Of a stretch of 64,000 nucleotides of DNA, positions 37,375 to 48,382 are shown in pieces. Every line of letters begins with the position of its first letter. The first letter of the stretch is position 1. A program made the position numbers and the translations under genes. Origin of the DNA: Polynucleobacter sp. CS-Odin-A6 (GTDB taxonomy: Bacteria; Pseudomonadota; Gammaproteobacteria; Burkholderiales; Burkholderiaceae); the NCBI RefSeq assembly GCF_018882095.1, contig NZ_JACVPD010000001.1, positions 558,001-622,000 on the forward strand, written 5' to 3'. The notes under the pieces are model-generated. The model made no database searches and had not been told where the DNA came from. It saw only the letters and a program-made list of their open reading frames with translations.

Positions 37375-38622
37375 GTGTCAGCATCAAATGGCCGTCGCCG
37401 GGTTGTAGTTACCGGCTTAGGTCTTATCTCACCTGTTGGAAACTCGGTTGATGTGGCTTGGTCGAATCTGCTGGCGGGCAAGTCAGGTATCGCCACGATC
37501 ACTAAGTTTGACCACAGTCCACTGAGCGTTCATTTTGCTGGAGAGGTGAAGGATTTCAATGTCGAAGATTACGTGTCTGCCAAAGAGGCACGCCATATGG
37601 ATACTTTCATCCATTTTGGGATTGCGGCTGGTACGCAAGCGATTCGAGATAGTGGTTTACAGATAACGGAAGAGAACGCAGAACGAGTGGGCGTCATGGT
37701 TGGCTCAGGCATTGGTGGTTTACCGATGATTGAGGAGACCGGTGCTGAGCTTCTTGCTCGCGGTCCTCGTCGGATCTCCCCATTCTTTGTGCCAGGTTCG
37801 ATCATTAATATGATTTCTGGGCACCTCAGCATCCTGTTTGGACTGAAAGGTCCCAACGTAGCAGCAGTGACTGCCTGCACCACCGGTTTGCATAGTATTG
37901 GATTAGCAGCGCGCCTCATTCAGTATGGTGATGCTGATGTAATGGTTGCTGGTGGCGCAGAATCCACTATTTCTGCTTTAGGTGTCGGTGGCTTTGCCTC
38001 CGCCCGTGCCTTATCCACGCGTAATGATGATCCAGCCACTGCTTCACGTCCATGGGACAAAGACCGCGATGGTTTCGTTCTGGGTGAGGGTGCTGGTGTC
38101 ATCGTTCTGGAAGAATATGAGCATGCAAAAGCCCGCGGGGCAAAAATCTACTGTGAGCTCTTAGGCTTTGGTATGAGTGGTGATGCGTATCATATGACTG
38201 CACCGAATATGGACGGCCCACGTCGTTGCATGTTGAATGCCTTGCGCGATGCCAACTTGAATGCAGATCAGATTCAGTACATTAACGCCCACGGTACCTC
38301 TACACCTTTAGGTGATCAGAATGAAACTGCCGCTATTAAAGCTGCTCTCGGTGATCACGCCAAGAAGATCTTGATTAACTCTACTAAGTCGATGACGGGC
38401 CACCTTTTGGGCGGTGCGGGCGGCTTAGAGTCTGTCTTTACGATTCTGGCTTTGCATCACCAGAAATCTCCACCGACCATCAATATCTTTAATCAGGATC
38501 CAGAGTGTGATTTGGATTACTGTGCCAATACTGCTCGTGACGTGAAGATTGATCATGCAGTCAAAAACAACTTTGGCTTTGGGGGTACTAACGGTACCTT
38601 GATTTTTGGCAAACTGAACTAA
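37375..38622 (+). CDS. fabF: Beta-ketoacyl-ACP synthase II
   Basis: Elongating condensing enzyme. It has 415 residues. The Cys-His-His triad is visible in [29 protein letters not shown] and [16 protein letters not shown]. The start is a GTG at 37375 without a clear Shine-Dalgarno site, 28 bases after acpP, so it may depend on coupling to acpP translation. The next gene is mucD, 62 bases on. Confidence 0.98.
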   Translation: MSASNGRRRVVVTGLGLISPVGNSVDVAWSNLLAGKSGIATITKFDHSPLSVHFAGEVKDFNVEDYVSAKEARHMDTFIHFGIAAGTQAIRDSGLQITEENAERVGVMVGSGIGGLPMIEETGAELLARGPRRISPFFVPGSIINMISGHLSILFGLKGPNVAAVTACTTGLHSIGLAARLIQYGDADVMVAGGAESTISALGVGGFASARALSTRNDDPATASRPWDKDRDGFVLGEGAGVIVLEEYEHAKARGAKIYCELLGFGMSGDAYHMTAPNMDGPRRCMLNALRDANLNADQIQYINAHGTSTPLGDQNETAAIKAALGDHAKKILINSTKSMTGHLLGGAGGLESVFTILALHHQKSPPTINIFNQDPECDLDYCANTARDVKIDHAVKNNFGFGGTNGTLIFGKLN

Positions 38623-38684
38623 TATCCTTAGTAAGCTGTTGCCAAACCCTTTAATTCGTTTTTGCCAAGTAGGTCTATAGGTTC

Positions 38685-40133
38685 ATGAAAAAGTATCTCA
38701 TTGCGCTCTTCGCTATCTTTAGCTTGGGACAAGTTGCGTTTATTCCTATCGCATCTGCGCAAAATCCGCGCGTGTCCATCCCTGATTTTGCCGACCTAGT
38801 TGAGCGTGCTAGTCCTGCGGTAGTGAATATTCGTACCACTGAAAAAGTGATGCAGCAGCAGTCGCAGGGTGGTATTCCAGGAATGCCTGAGGATCAAGCG
38901 GAGTTTTTCCGTCGATTCTTTGGTGTACCTATGCCAGGTATCCCTGGCGGCCCAAAGCAAGCGCAACCCAATTCAGGAAAACCGCAAGAGGCTGATCGTG
39001 GTGTGGGTTCCGGTTTCATTATTGAGTCCAATGGCTTAATTCTGACCAATGCCCACGTTGTGGAGGGCGCCAATACGATCTACGTGACCTTGACTGATAA
39101 GCGGGAGTACAAGGCAAAATTATTGGGCCTGGATAAGCGGACGGATGTAGCCGTTTTAAAAATCGATGCGCGTGATTTACCTAAGCTGCCTCTTGGAGAT
39201 TCTTCTAGAGTCAGAGTGGGTGAGTGGGTGTTAGCGATTGGCTCCCCGTTCGGGCTAGAAAATACGGTGACTGCCGGAATTGTGTCAGCCAAGAGTCGTG
39301 ATACTGGCGACTATTTACCGTTTATTCAGACTGACGTAGCGGTAAATCCGGGTAACTCTGGAGGCCCTTTGTTGAATACAGCGGGACAGGCTATCGGCAT
39401 TAACTCTCAAATCTTTAGTCGCTCTGGTGGATACATGGGTATCTCCTTTGCGATTCCGATTGATGAGGCGATGCGAGTGGCAGATCAGTTACGTACCAAT
39501 GGAAAAATGACTCGAGGCCGTATTGGTGTCGCTTTAGGTGAAATCACGAAAGAGATTGCTGAAAGCCTAGGCTTGGGTAAACCTCGTGGGGCTTATGTTC
39601 GTAATGTTGAGCCAGGTGGTCCAGCAGCTGCTGGTGGAATTGAGTCTGGTGACGTAATTCTGAGCTTTAATGGCCGCGATATTACTAAATCTACCGATCT
39701 GCCAAGGGCGGTTGGGGAGACTAAACCAGGTACCAGTGCAAGTGTGCAGGTTTGGCGCAAAGGGGCCACAAAAGATTTAACCGTTACTGTTGTGGATGGA
39801 GACGCCGGCCAAGCCGCCGTTAAAAAGTCAGATAACTCCGGTTCAAGCGGTAGTAATGCCAATTCCCTTGGGGTGGCGGTTTCTGAGCCCTCTGACGCGA
39901 AAAAGAAAGAATTGAATATCAAGGGTGGCGTAGAGGTAACTGGCCTAGGGGATGGACCCTTGGTTCGGTCAGGAATACGCCCTGGAGATGTCATTATTCG
40001 GATAGCAGATGCCGATATTACTGGGGTAAAGCAGTTTGAGAGCTTGGTTAAGGGTTTGGATACCAATAAGTCAGTTCCGGTCTTTGTCCGTCGAGCCGAT
40101 AGCACCCTGATCATCCCAGTAAAGCCGAAATAA
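38685..40133 (+). CDS. mucD: DegP/MucD-type periplasmic serine protease
   Basis: Periplasmic HtrA-family protease and chaperone of 482 residues. Seen: Sec signal peptide MKKYLIALFAIFSLGQVAF with cleavage near SAQ; the trypsin-like triad His in LTNAHVVEGA, Asp in KRTDVAVLKID, Ser in NPGNSGGPL; then two PDZ domains (about 275-365 and 400-480). A Gln/Gly/Pro-rich loop follows the N-terminus. In many relatives rpoE, rseA and rseB lie just upstream; here mucD follows fabF directly. lepA comes next. Confidence 0.95.
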   Translation: MKKYLIALFAIFSLGQVAFIPIASAQNPRVSIPDFADLVERASPAVVNIRTTEKVMQQQSQGGIPGMPEDQAEFFRRFFGVPMPGIPGGPKQAQPNSGKPQEADRGVGSGFIIESNGLILTNAHVVEGANTIYVTLTDKREYKAKLLGLDKRTDVAVLKIDARDLPKLPLGDSSRVRVGEWVLAIGSPFGLENTVTAGIVSAKSRDTGDYLPFIQTDVAVNPGNSGGPLLNTAGQAIGINSQIFSRSGGYMGISFAIPIDEAMRVADQLRTNGKMTRGRIGVALGEITKEIAESLGLGKPRGAYVRNVEPGGPAAAGGIESGDVILSFNGRDITKSTDLPRAVGETKPGTSASVQVWRKGATKDLTVTVVDGDAGQAAVKKSDNSGSSGSNANSLGVAVSEPSDAKKKELNIKGGVEVTGLGDGPLVRSGIRPGDVIIRIADADITGVKQFESLVKGLDTNKSVPVFVRRADSTLIIPVKPK

Positions 40134-40136
40134 GCT

Positions 40137-40171
40137 AAAACCCCTCTTTTTTGAGTCAAAAAATGGGTTTT
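40137..40171 (+). terminator. Nested A/T-rich hairpin after mucD
   Basis: AAAACCC (40137-40143) pairs with GGGTTTT (40165-40171), and inside it TTTTTTGA and TCAAAAAA form a second palindrome. It lacks a long trailing T-run on the outside but could act as a terminator in either direction. lepA starts about 105 bases later. Confidence 0.5.
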
Positions 40172-40277
40172 CAGCAAATTTAGCGTCACCCATTACAATC
40201 ACTTTAAGACGACTTTTTGCAGCGCATCATCGTGGTGCGTTCTGACAAGACGTTTTTTGAAGACCACTTAAGACGCT

Positions 40278-42083
40278 ATGGATTTAATCCGCAATTTTTC
40301 TATCATCGCCCATATTGATCACGGCAAATCCACGCTAGCTGATCGCATTATTCAATTATGTGGTGGTCTCTCCGATCGTGAAATGGAAGCCCAAGTGCTC
40401 GATTCAATGGACATTGAGCGTGAGCGTGGCATCACCATCAAAGCGCAAACGGCTGCGCTGACTTATAAATCCAAGGATGGGAAGATTTACAACATCAATC
40501 TGATTGATACGCCAGGACATGTGGATTTTTCCTATGAGGTAAGCCGCTCCTTATCCGCTTGCGAAGGTGCTTTGTTAGTGGTGGATGCCAGTCAAGGGGT
40601 TGAGGCACAAACCGTTGCTAACTGCTACATGGCTCTTGAGTTGGGTGTTGAGGTTGTTCCGGTTCTCAATAAGATTGATTTACCTCAAGCCGATCCCGAG
40701 CGCGCTAAGCAAGAAATCGAAGACGTGATTGGGATTGATGCATCTAATGCTGTTACATGCTCAGCTAAAACAGGTTTGGGTGTGGTGGAAGTGATTGAGG
40801 AAATGATTGTGCGCGTGCCTCCGCCAGAAGGAAGTGCAACTGAACCACTACAGGCTTTAATCATCGATTCTTGGTTTGACAACTATGTTGGCGTAGTGAT
40901 GTTGGTGCGCGTTGTAAATGGCACATTGAAGCCAAAAGAAAAAATTACCTTAATGGCAAATGGGTCAAGCCATTTAGTCGAGCATGTGGGTGTGTTTAGT
41001 CCGAAGTCTGTCGATCGTCCAGAGCTATCTGCGGGGCAAGTAGGCTTTGTGATTGCAGGAATTAAAGAATTAAAAGCTGCCAAAGTAGGTGACACAGTCA
41101 CGCATTCTCCTGGACAGCAAGGCCGGGTTCCTGCTGCAGCACCATTGCCTGGTTTTAAAGAAGTCAAGCCTCAGGTATTTGCAGGTCTTTACCCAGTAGA
41201 GTCTAGTGAATATGATCAATTGCGCGAATCTTTAGAGAAGCTGCAATTAAACGATGCCTCGCTCTTATATGAGCCAGAGGTATCGCAGGCTCTGGGGTTT
41301 GGATTCCGTTGCGGTTTCCTGGGTCTGCTTCACATGGAGATTGTGCAAGAGCGCTTAGAGCGTCAGTACGGCATGAATCTCATCACCACTGCTCCGACAG
41401 TGGTGTATCAAGTAGAGCAATCCGATGGCTCAATCTTATCAGTGGACAATCCATCGAAGATGCCAGAGGCTAGCAAGATTAATACGATTCTTGAGCCGAT
41501 TGTGACGGTTAATTTGTATATGCCGCAAGAGTATGTCGGCGCGATTATTACCTTGTGCGTTGGTAAGCGAGGCATTCAGATGGATATGAATTACCTTGGA
41601 CGCCAAGTCAAACTCACTTATGAGCTACCAATGGCCGAGATTGTGTTGGATTTCTTTGACAAGATGAAATCCATCTCACGAGGCTATGCATCTATGGATT
41701 ACGAGTTCAAAGAATACCGCCCAGCCGATGTGGTGAAGGTGGATATCTTGATTAATGCTGAACGGGTTGATGCTTTATCGGTGATTGTTCACCGGAGTAA
41801 TAGTCAGCATCGTGGGCGCGAAGTCGTTGCGAAGATGCGTGGCATCATTCCGCGTCAAATGTTTGATGTGGCCATTCAGGCGGCGATTGGTAGCAATATC
41901 GTGGCTCGTGAAAACGTCAAAGCGTTACGTAAAAACGTATTGGCTAAATGTTATGGTGGAGATATTTCCCGTAAGCGTAAGTTACTAGAGAAACAAAAAG
42001 AAGGTAAGAAGCGTATGAAGCAAGTGGGTAACGTGGAGATTCCACAAGAAGCCTTCTTGGCTATTTTGCAGGTAGACGACTAA
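40278..42083 (+). CDS. lepA: Elongation factor 4 (LepA)
   Basis: Ribosome-associated translational GTPase of 601 residues. Seen: [23 protein letters not shown] (G1), the switch region [23 protein letters not shown] (G3), NKIDLPQA (G4), and the LepA-specific C-terminal domain with [28 protein letters not shown] sequence. Its stop overlaps the lepB start by one base, so the lepA-lepB pair is coupled as in E. coli. Confidence 0.99.
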   Translation: MDLIRNFSIIAHIDHGKSTLADRIIQLCGGLSDREMEAQVLDSMDIERERGITIKAQTAALTYKSKDGKIYNINLIDTPGHVDFSYEVSRSLSACEGALLVVDASQGVEAQTVANCYMALELGVEVVPVLNKIDLPQADPERAKQEIEDVIGIDASNAVTCSAKTGLGVVEVIEEMIVRVPPPEGSATEPLQALIIDSWFDNYVGVVMLVRVVNGTLKPKEKITLMANGSSHLVEHVGVFSPKSVDRPELSAGQVGFVIAGIKELKAAKVGDTVTHSPGQQGRVPAAAPLPGFKEVKPQVFAGLYPVESSEYDQLRESLEKLQLNDASLLYEPEVSQALGFGFRCGFLGLLHMEIVQERLERQYGMNLITTAPTVVYQVEQSDGSILSVDNPSKMPEASKINTILEPIVTVNLYMPQEYVGAIITLCVGKRGIQMDMNYLGRQVKLTYELPMAEIVLDFFDKMKSISRGYASMDYEFKEYRPADVVKVDILINAERVDALSVIVHRSNSQHRGREVVAKMRGIIPRQMFDVAIQAAIGSNIVARENVKALRKNVLAKCYGGDISRKRKLLEKQKEGKKRMKQVGNVEIPQEAFLAILQVDD

Positions 42084-42889
42084 TGAACTTTGCCCTAATC
42101 CTTTTTATCTTAGTGGTGATCTCAGGCATTGCTTGGATTGCTGACCGTTACTACTTTGCTCCGCAAAGACGGATGGCTGGCATTGATCGCATGCCATTGT
42201 GGTTGGAATACACAGCTGGATTCTTTCCGGTCATTTGCGCAGTATTTGTCTTGCGCTCGTTCATTGTGGAGCCGTTCAAAATTCCATCAGGATCGATGAT
42301 TCCTACTCTGCAGATTGGTGACTTCATCTTAGTGAACAAGTTCACTTACGGAATTCGTTTGCCAGTGGTTAATCAGAAAGTGGTAGAGCTCGGCTTCCCT
42401 CAACGTGGCGATGTGGTCGTATTCCGTTATCCGCGTGATGAATCGGTCGATTACATTAAGCGGGTCGTAGCTTTGCCAGGTGACACCATCACTTATCAAG
42501 ATAAGCGTTTAACCGTAAATGGACAACCATTGCAATACAGTGGAGGTGAGCCTTACCTTGATCCAGAAAGTATGCGATATGCCAAACTTTTTTCAGAATC
42601 GTTTCCTAAAGATCTAGGTGGTAATAAACACGAGATTCTGAATGATCCGGATCGTCCAGCCAGTAGCTTTCCGGCAGAACGTTTTCCTGGGTTTGAAAAC
42701 TGCCAATATCAAAATGCGGGGCTGACTTGTAAAGTCCCTGCGGGACATTACTTTGCGATGGGAGATAACCGCGATAACAGTGCTGATTCTCGTTACTGGG
42801 GGTTTGTGCCGGATAAAAATATTGTCGGTAAAGCCTTCTTTGTTTGGCTTAACCTCGGAAATCTAGGTCGCATTGGCGGTTTCGAGTAA
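42083..42889 (+). CDS. lepB: Signal peptidase I
   Basis: Inner-membrane protease that removes Sec and Tat signal peptides. It has 268 residues. Seen: two N-terminal hydrophobic segments ([18 protein letters not shown] and a second around residues 48-62), box B with the catalytic Ser in [12 protein letters not shown], box D with the catalytic Lys in [12 protein letters not shown], and box [15 protein letters not shown]. It serves exported proteins such as MucD. Confidence 0.98.
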   Translation: MNFALILFILVVISGIAWIADRYYFAPQRRMAGIDRMPLWLEYTAGFFPVICAVFVLRSFIVEPFKIPSGSMIPTLQIGDFILVNKFTYGIRLPVVNQKVVELGFPQRGDVVVFRYPRDESVDYIKRVVALPGDTITYQDKRLTVNGQPLQYSGGEPYLDPESMRYAKLFSESFPKDLGGNKHEILNDPDRPASSFPAERFPGFENCQYQNAGLTCKVPAGHYFAMGDNRDNSADSRYWGFVPDKNIVGKAFFVWLNLGNLGRIGGFE

Positions 42890-42893
42890 AACC

Positions 42894-43685
42894 ATGAACG
42901 CCCGCGCCACTATTGAAACTGCACCGCTACAAGCGCAACTCGGTTATACGTTCAAAAAATTAGAGCTGCTGAACCAAGCGCTCACGCATCGCAGTCATAG
43001 CAAGAAGAATAATGAGCGACTTGAGTTTCTAGGCGACTCTATTCTGAATTGCGTTGTTGCTGAAATGCTCTATGAGCGTTATGCCGATTTAGATGAGGGC
43101 GATCTTTCCCGTGTCCGTGCCAATTTAGTAAAGCAACAGGCTTTATATGAAATTGCACAAACACTATCTTTATCGGACTACTTGCGCTTAGGTGAAGGCG
43201 AGCTCAAGAGTGGAGGGTTTCGTCGTCCATCTATTCTGGCAGATACCCTTGAGGCAGTCACTGGCGCTATCTTTTTAGATGGTGGCTTTGATGCAGCTAA
43301 GACATCTCTACGTAAGCTGTATTCAATTATTTTGGCCAACGTTGATCCTAAAACTTTGGGTAAAGACGATAAGACTCTGCTGCAAGAGTGCTTGCAAAGC
43401 TATCAATTGCCCTTGCCGACCTATAACGTCACGGGCACTACTGGTGCTGCTCATAACCAGCAATTTGAGGTTGAGTGTTTAATACCGAACTTAAAGGTGG
43501 CCGTAAAAGGTGAGGGCGCCTCTCGACGCGCTGCTGAACAAGCAGCAGCAAAGTTAGCCTTAATCGCCGCTCAAAAAGCCTTGTCACAAGAATTGAGCAA
43601 GCCTAAAAAGACTCGGTCAGCTAAAAAGAAGGCGGCAAAAAAAGTGGCAACTGAAGAGCAGTTAAATCTTAAGCTGAAGGGCTAA
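42894..43685 (+). CDS. rnc: Ribonuclease III
   Basis: Double-strand-specific RNase that processes rRNA. It has 263 residues from the ATG at 42894, four bases after the lepB stop. Seen: the RNase III signature [13 protein letters not shown] with catalytic acidic residues, [17 protein letters not shown], and a dsRNA-binding domain ([22 protein letters not shown] to [15 protein letters not shown]). The C-terminus carries a Lys/Ala-rich tail ([15 protein letters not shown]) not found in E. coli RNase III. Confidence 0.98.
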   Translation: MNARATIETAPLQAQLGYTFKKLELLNQALTHRSHSKKNNERLEFLGDSILNCVVAEMLYERYADLDEGDLSRVRANLVKQQALYEIAQTLSLSDYLRLGEGELKSGGFRRPSILADTLEAVTGAIFLDGGFDAAKTSLRKLYSIILANVDPKTLGKDDKTLLQECLQSYQLPLPTYNVTGTTGAAHNQQFEVECLIPNLKVAVKGEGASRRAAEQAAAKLALIAAQKALSQELSKPKKTRSAKKKAAKKVATEEQLNLKLKG

Positions 43686-43687
43686 TC

Positions 43688-44626
43688 GTGTTTAGATGCG
43701 GCACCATCGCCATTGTCGGGCGTCCCAATATGGGCAAATCGACTTTATTGAACGCGTTGGTAGGTCAAAAGATCAGCATCACGTCTCGAAAGGCGCAAAC
43801 CACACGACATCGTATTTTGGGGATTCAGAATCGTGAGGCAGCCCAGTTCATCTTTATTGATACGCCAGGTTTTCAGACTCGTTTGATGAATACCCTCAAC
43901 AAGGCATTGAACCGCACAGTTACTACCGCCTTACAAGATGTGAATGTGGCTTGTTTTGTCGTCGAGGCGGGTTACTTTGGTGAAGATGATAAGAAGGTAT
44001 TGCGCCTACTGCCGAATGATTTACCGGTAGTGCTGGTACTAAACAAGCTAGATTTATTTAATAGCCGCTTTCAGACTCCATCAGAGCGCGATCAGGCCTT
44101 GCTGAATTTCATGAAAGAAATGAGTCAGCCTTGGAGTGAGTTGGGTGGGCATGATGATCAAAGTAAATGCGAATTTACGGAGATCGTACCGATGAGCGCC
44201 AAAAGTCCTGGCGATGTGCAAAGATTATTAGATGTTCTCGAAGGCTATTTACCTGAAGCCCCACCGGTATACGATGGCGATACCCTGACAGACCGTAGTG
44301 AGCGTTTTCTCGCTGCTGAAATCTTGCGTGAGAAGGTCTTCCGGTTCACTGGTGAAGAGTTGCCCTACACCAGTACTGTTGTGATTGATCAGTTCAAGAT
44401 GGATGGCAAGATGCGTCGCATTGCGGCAACCATTTTGGTGGACCGCGATAGCCATAAGGCCATGATTATTGGTGCTAAGGGCGAACGTCTCAAAAAGATT
44501 TCGACTGATGCTCGCATTGATATGGAAAAGCTCTTTGACGGCAAAGTCTTTTTGGAGACTTGGGTTAAGGTCAAGCGCGGTTGGGCTGATGATCGCGCTG
44601 AATTACGGGCGCAAGGTCTAGAGTAA
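43688..44626 (+). CDS. era: GTPase Era
   Basis: Ribosome assembly GTPase that binds the 3' end of 16S rRNA. It has 312 residues. Seen: G1 [13 protein letters not shown]2 region [10 protein letters not shown]3 DTPGF, G4 LNKLD, and the C-terminal KH domain with [24 protein letters not shown]. The start is GTG at 43688, two bases after the rnc stop. Confidence 0.98.
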   Translation: MFRCGTIAIVGRPNMGKSTLLNALVGQKISITSRKAQTTRHRILGIQNREAAQFIFIDTPGFQTRLMNTLNKALNRTVTTALQDVNVACFVVEAGYFGEDDKKVLRLLPNDLPVVLVLNKLDLFNSRFQTPSERDQALLNFMKEMSQPWSELGGHDDQSKCEFTEIVPMSAKSPGDVQRLLDVLEGYLPEAPPVYDGDTLTDRSERFLAAEILREKVFRFTGEELPYTSTVVIDQFKMDGKMRRIAATILVDRDSHKAMIIGAKGERLKKISTDARIDMEKLFDGKVFLETWVKVKRGWADDRAELRAQGLE

Positions 44627-44632
44627 ATCACG

Positions 44633-45367
44633 ATGGCCTCGATTCGTGTTGCTGACGAGCCTGCTTTTGTATTGCACAGTATTCCCTATAAGGAAACCAG
44701 CTTAATTCTGGATGTCTTTACCCGCCAATATGGCCGTATGGCTTTAATCGCAAAGGGCGCCAAGCGTCCACACTCAGTACTTCGTCCCGTTCTACAGCGT
44801 TTCCAGCCATTATTGGTCTCTTGGAGCGGTAAGTCCGAGTTGCGAACTTTAACAAAGTCTGAATGGGTTGGTGGTACCCCGTCCCTTGTTGGAGATGCCT
44901 TACTGTGTGGCTTTTACCTTAATGAGTTACTAGTGAAGTTTTTGGCTCGAGAAGACGACTATGAAAAACTGTACGATCACTATACCGATACGATCTCTGC
45001 TTTATCGAACCTCGAATTTGAATCTAAGGGTTTAGAAGAAATTCTGCGTCCATTTGAATTAACCTTGCTTCAGGAAACTGGCTATGCGGCAGCCCTTGAT
45101 CGCTGCGTTGAGACTAATCGTGCTCCTGCCTCAGAAGAGTTGTACGTTTATCAACCAGAGCGCGGTGTTAGGCCTGCCCAAGGAGATGATCCAGGGCATT
45201 GGCCAGTCTTGAGCGGTCGATCCCTCTTGGCAATTGCAGCGGGAGACTTTTCTGCTCCCGAGACGCTTTCCGAGAGTAAACAATTGATGCGCTTCCTGCT
45301 TGGGCTTCACCTGCAAGATCAAGTGCTGACTACGCGTCAGATTTTGATTGATCTGAAAAAAATCTAG
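44633..45367 (+). CDS. recO: DNA repair protein RecO
   Basis: Recombination mediator that helps load RecA on SSB-coated DNA. It has 244 residues. Seen: the N-terminal OB fold (PAFVLHSIPYKETSLILDVFTRQYGRMALIAKGAKRPHS is characteristic) and the helical C-terminal domain. The zinc Cys set of some RecO proteins is incomplete. It lies between era and pdxJ, a conserved order. Confidence 0.96.
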   Translation: MASIRVADEPAFVLHSIPYKETSLILDVFTRQYGRMALIAKGAKRPHSVLRPVLQRFQPLLVSWSGKSELRTLTKSEWVGGTPSLVGDALLCGFYLNELLVKFLAREDDYEKLYDHYTDTISALSNLEFESKGLEEILRPFELTLLQETGYAAALDRCVETNRAPASEELYVYQPERGVRPAQGDDPGHWPVLSGRSLLAIAAGDFSAPETLSESKQLMRFLLGLHLQDQVLTTRQILIDLKKI

Positions 45368-45379
45368 TAAGCTACTTCT

Positions 45380-46132
45380 ATGAATACGCAACCAAAACTT
45401 GAGCTTGGCATCAATATTGACCACGTAGCTACTTTGCGAAATGCGCGTGGCACGATTTATCCTGACCCCATCAAAGCGGCTCGCTTAGCTGAAGAGGCTG
45501 GCGCAGATCTCATTACCTTGCACTTGCGGGAAGATCGTCGCCATATTAAAGACGCTGACTTATTAGCATTGCGTCCCTTAATTCAGACGCGCATGAACTT
45601 AGAATGTGCTGTTACTCCAGAAATGATTCAGATTGCCTGCGAAGTAAAGCCCCATGACGTGTGCTTGGTTCCAGAGAAGCGTGAAGAGGTCACTACTGAA
45701 GGCGGCTTAGATGTAGTGGGTCACTTTGATGCGGTCAAGGCAGCAACGAGGAAACTTGTTGATGCGGGTATTCGGGTCTCTTTATTTATTGATCCCGAGG
45801 AAAAGCAAATTCAAGCTGCTAAAGAGGTGGGCGCTACGGTAGTAGAGTTGCATACCGGTTGCTACGCAGATCTTTCAGGCGAACAACAAATACATGAGCT
45901 AGAACGCATCAGAAAAGCTGCACAGTTTGGGGTGAGTATTGGCTTGAGAGTCAATGCTGGTCATGGTTTGCATGAAGGAAATGTAAAACCGATTGCTGCA
46001 ATTGGAGAACTCTCTGAGTTGAATATTGGACACGCAATCGTTGCTGAAGCCCTCTTTAAGGGTTGGCAAAAGGCGATTACCGATATGAAGGCCTTGATGG
46101 TGCAAGGCAGAGAAAAAATAGATAAACACTAA
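45380..46132 (+). CDS. pdxJ: Pyridoxine 5'-phosphate synthase
   Basis: Final ring-closing enzyme of the DXP-dependent vitamin B6 pathway. It has 250 residues. Seen: [54 protein letters not shown], and [15 protein letters not shown]. It starts 13 bases after recO and ends 2 bases before acpS. Confidence 0.99.
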   Translation: MNTQPKLELGINIDHVATLRNARGTIYPDPIKAARLAEEAGADLITLHLREDRRHIKDADLLALRPLIQTRMNLECAVTPEMIQIACEVKPHDVCLVPEKREEVTTEGGLDVVGHFDAVKAATRKLVDAGIRVSLFIDPEEKQIQAAKEVGATVVELHTGCYADLSGEQQIHELERIRKAAQFGVSIGLRVNAGHGLHEGNVKPIAAIGELSELNIGHAIVAEALFKGWQKAITDMKALMVQGREKIDKH

Positions 46133-46134
46133 AC

Positions 46135-46539
46135 ATGATCATTGGTATTGGCACCGATATTCTGCAGATTGAGCGCTTACAGGCAGCTTATGACCGCACC
46201 CATGGTCGTTTAGCAGAAAAGATTTTAGGGCCGGATGAGATGTTGGTTTTCAAGCAACGCCTTGCCAGAAACCATAAACGTGGAATTGCTTTCTTGGCCA
46301 CGCGCTTTGCGGCAAAAGAAGCCTTCTCTAAAGCAATTGGCTTAGGAATGAGAATGCCGATGACTTGGCGTTCTTTGCAAACGCTCAATGAGCCTAGCGG
46401 CAAACCAGTCACAAGCTACTTAGGAGCTCTGGCTCAATTTATGCAGGAAAAAAATTGGGAAGCTCAGGTTACCGTGAGTGACGAGCAGGATATGGCGATT
46501 GCCCATGTGATCGTCACTCAGAAATCAAGCGAACAGTAA
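46135..46539 (+). CDS. acpS: Holo-[acyl-carrier-protein] synthase
   Basis: Transfers 4'-phosphopantetheine from CoA to ACP. It has 134 residues. Seen: [16 protein letters not shown] with the metal-binding Asp8, and [19 protein letters not shown] with the second metal Glu. It is separated from pdxJ by two bases, the common pdxJ-acpS pair. Confidence 0.98.
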   Translation: MIIGIGTDILQIERLQAAYDRTHGRLAEKILGPDEMLVFKQRLARNHKRGIAFLATRFAAKEAFSKAIGLGMRMPMTWRSLQTLNEPSGKPVTSYLGALAQFMQEKNWEAQVTVSDEQDMAIAHVIVTQKSSEQ

Positions 46540-46544
46540 ATTCA

Positions 46545-46568
46545 AGTAATTAAGTAATTCAGTAATTC
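46545..46568. repeat. Three tandem 8-bp units between acpS and nagZ
   Basis: AGTAATTA, AGTAATTC and AGTAATTC in direct tandem. It is a short repeat in a 50-base gap with no evident function; copy number could vary by slippage. Confidence 0.6.
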
Positions 46569-46589
46569 AGAATAACTATTGAGAACGCC

Positions 46590-47678
46590 ATGACTAAATC
46601 CACCATGAATCCAGGCCCAATTACCTTAGATGTCGAAGGCCAGGTATTAAATGCAGAGGATCGCCGCCGTATCTTGCATCCCCTGACTGGTGGCGTCATT
46701 TTATTTGGCAGAAATTTTTCTAATCGCAATCAACTCACTAAACTCACTGCCGATATTAAGAAACTTCGCCCTGATGTATTGATCTCGATTGATCATGAGG
46801 GCGGTAGAGTCCAGCGCTGCAGGACTGATGGCTTCACCCATTTGCCTGCAATGCATCATCTTGGTGATCTGTGGGGCTCAAAAAATCAATCAACACAGAG
46901 GCCAAAGTATGCCGCAGAATCCGCGGCCATTGCTATGGCAGCAGCAACAGCCTGTGGATATGTTTTGGCTGCCGAGCTGCGTGCTTGTGGTGTGGACTTT
47001 AGTTTTACACCGGTACTGGATTTAGACTTTGGTCGTAGCGATGTCATTGGTGATCGTGCTTTTAGTCGTGATCCGCAGATTACTTTTGCATTAGCTAAGA
47101 GCTTGAACGAAGGCTTACGCCTTGCGGGAATGGCGAACTGTGGCAAGCACTTTCCAGGGCATGGCTGGGCAGAAGCAGATTCTCATGTAGCCATCCCGGT
47201 GGATGAGCGCTCTTTAGAACAAATCCTGAATGAAGATGCGAAGCCTTATGAATGGCTGGATCTGAGTTTGACAGCGGTGATGCCGGCACATGTAATTTAT
47301 CCCAAGGTAGATAAAAACCCAGCTGGTTTTTCAAAGATTTGGTTGCACTCTATTCTTCGCCAAGAATTGGGTTTCGAAGGTGTGATCTTTAGCGATGATC
47401 TTTCGATGGAAGGCGCCAGTGTTGCGGGTTCTGTGGTGAAGGGCGCTGATATGGCACTTGAGGCTGGATGTGATGCGGTATTAATTTGTAATCGCCCAGA
47501 TCTTGCAGATCAGTTGTTGAGTCAGCTCAAGGTTTCTAAGGCTAAAAAAGCAGAATCTGCTATCCGTTTAAACCGTTTAATGCCCACTTCAGCAGCTCCT
47601 TCTTGGGATGAGCTTCAGGCCGAGGCTCAATATCAGCATGCCAAGGGCTTGCTAAAACAGTGGAAGCTCATTGCCTAA
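46590..47678 (+). CDS. nagZ: Beta-N-acetylhexosaminidase NagZ
   Basis: Cytosolic glycoside hydrolase family 3 enzyme that removes GlcNAc from anhydromuropeptides in cell-wall recycling. It has 362 residues. Seen: GGVILFGRNFSNRNQL, SIDHEGGRVQR, the catalytic His loop GKHFPGHGWAEADSHVAIP, and FSDDLSMEGA with the nucleophile Asp. A strong bidirectional terminator follows. Confidence 0.97.
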   Translation: MTKSTMNPGPITLDVEGQVLNAEDRRRILHPLTGGVILFGRNFSNRNQLTKLTADIKKLRPDVLISIDHEGGRVQRCRTDGFTHLPAMHHLGDLWGSKNQSTQRPKYAAESAAIAMAAATACGYVLAAELRACGVDFSFTPVLDLDFGRSDVIGDRAFSRDPQITFALAKSLNEGLRLAGMANCGKHFPGHGWAEADSHVAIPVDERSLEQILNEDAKPYEWLDLSLTAVMPAHVIYPKVDKNPAGFSKIWLHSILRQELGFEGVIFSDDLSMEGASVAGSVVKGADMALEAGCDAVLICNRPDLADQLLSQLKVSKAKKAESAIRLNRLMPTSAAPSWDELQAEAQYQHAKGLLKQWKLIA

Positions 47679-47690
47679 ATTATAGGAAAT

Positions 47691-47716
47691 AAAAAAGCCC
47701 GGCATGCCGGGCTTTT
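47691..47716. terminator. Bidirectional terminator between nagZ and efp
   Basis: AAAAAAGCCCGGC and GCCGGGCTTTT form a perfect G+C-rich hairpin with A and T runs on both flanks. It serves nagZ on the plus strand and efp on the minus strand. Confidence 0.92.
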
Positions 47717-47734
47717 GCTGATTGAGCGAAATAA

Positions 47735-48295
47735 TTAGTTAGCGCGGCTTCGATATTCACCAGTACGAGTATCAATTTCGATCTTGTCGCCCGTGTTGCA
47801 GAACAAGGGAACTTGCAATTCATAGCCAGTAGCTAGTTTTGCAGTTTTCAATACTTTGCCTGAGCTGGTATCGCCTTTCACTGCTGGCTCTGTGTAAATG
47901 ATTTCGCGAACCAAAGAGTTTGGCATTGCAACAGAGAGCGCTTTACCTTCGTAGAAAACAACTTCACATGGCATGCTTTCTTCGAGGTAATGCAATGCAT
48001 CGCCCATAAATTCTGCTTCCACTTCATATTGGTTGTATTCAGTATCCATAAATACATACATTGGGTCTGCGAAGTATGAATAGGTGCAATCTTTCTTATC
48101 CAAGATCACGACATCAAACTTGTCATCCGCTTTGAATACGCCTTCGTTGGGCGCACCAGATAACAAGTTCTTGAATTTCATTTTCACTACCGAGGAGTTA
48201 CGGCCTGAGCGGCTATATTCGGCTTTTAAAACGACCATGGCATCAGTGCCGATCATAACTACGTTACCAACGCGGAGTTCTTGTGCTGTCTTCAT
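47735..48295 (-). CDS. efp: Elongation factor P, arginine-32 type
   Basis: Prevents ribosome stalling at polyproline. It has 186 residues. Seen: [20 protein letters not shown] and the tip loop [13 protein letters not shown]. Residue 32 is Arg, not the Lys modified by EpmA in E. coli. The gene just upstream is earP, whose product rhamnosylates this Arg in Pseudomonas, Neisseria and Shewanella. The gap to earP is 87 bases. Confidence 0.98.
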   Translation of the reverse strand: MKTAQELRVGNVVMIGTDAMVVLKAEYSRSGRNSSVVKMKFKNLLSGAPNEGVFKADDKFDVVILDKKDCTYSYFADPMYVFMDTEYNQYEVEAEFMGDALHYLEESMPCEVVFYEGKALSVAMPNSLVREIIYTEPAVKGDTSSGKVLKTAKLATGYELQVPLFCNTGDKIEIDTRTGEYRSRAN

Positions 48296-48382
48296 CTTGC
48301 TATTCCTGGGTGCAGAGCGGATATTCTGCGGTTTTTATCAAAAACAAGATTGTAACCGCCCGCGGGCTTATTCCCCAGAAGA

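Noticed and set aside
46545..46568. 8-bp tandem repeat between acpS and nagZ as a regulatory switch
   Set aside because: Only three short units, not placed between clear promoter elements and not in a coding frame; nothing in the sequence supports a function.
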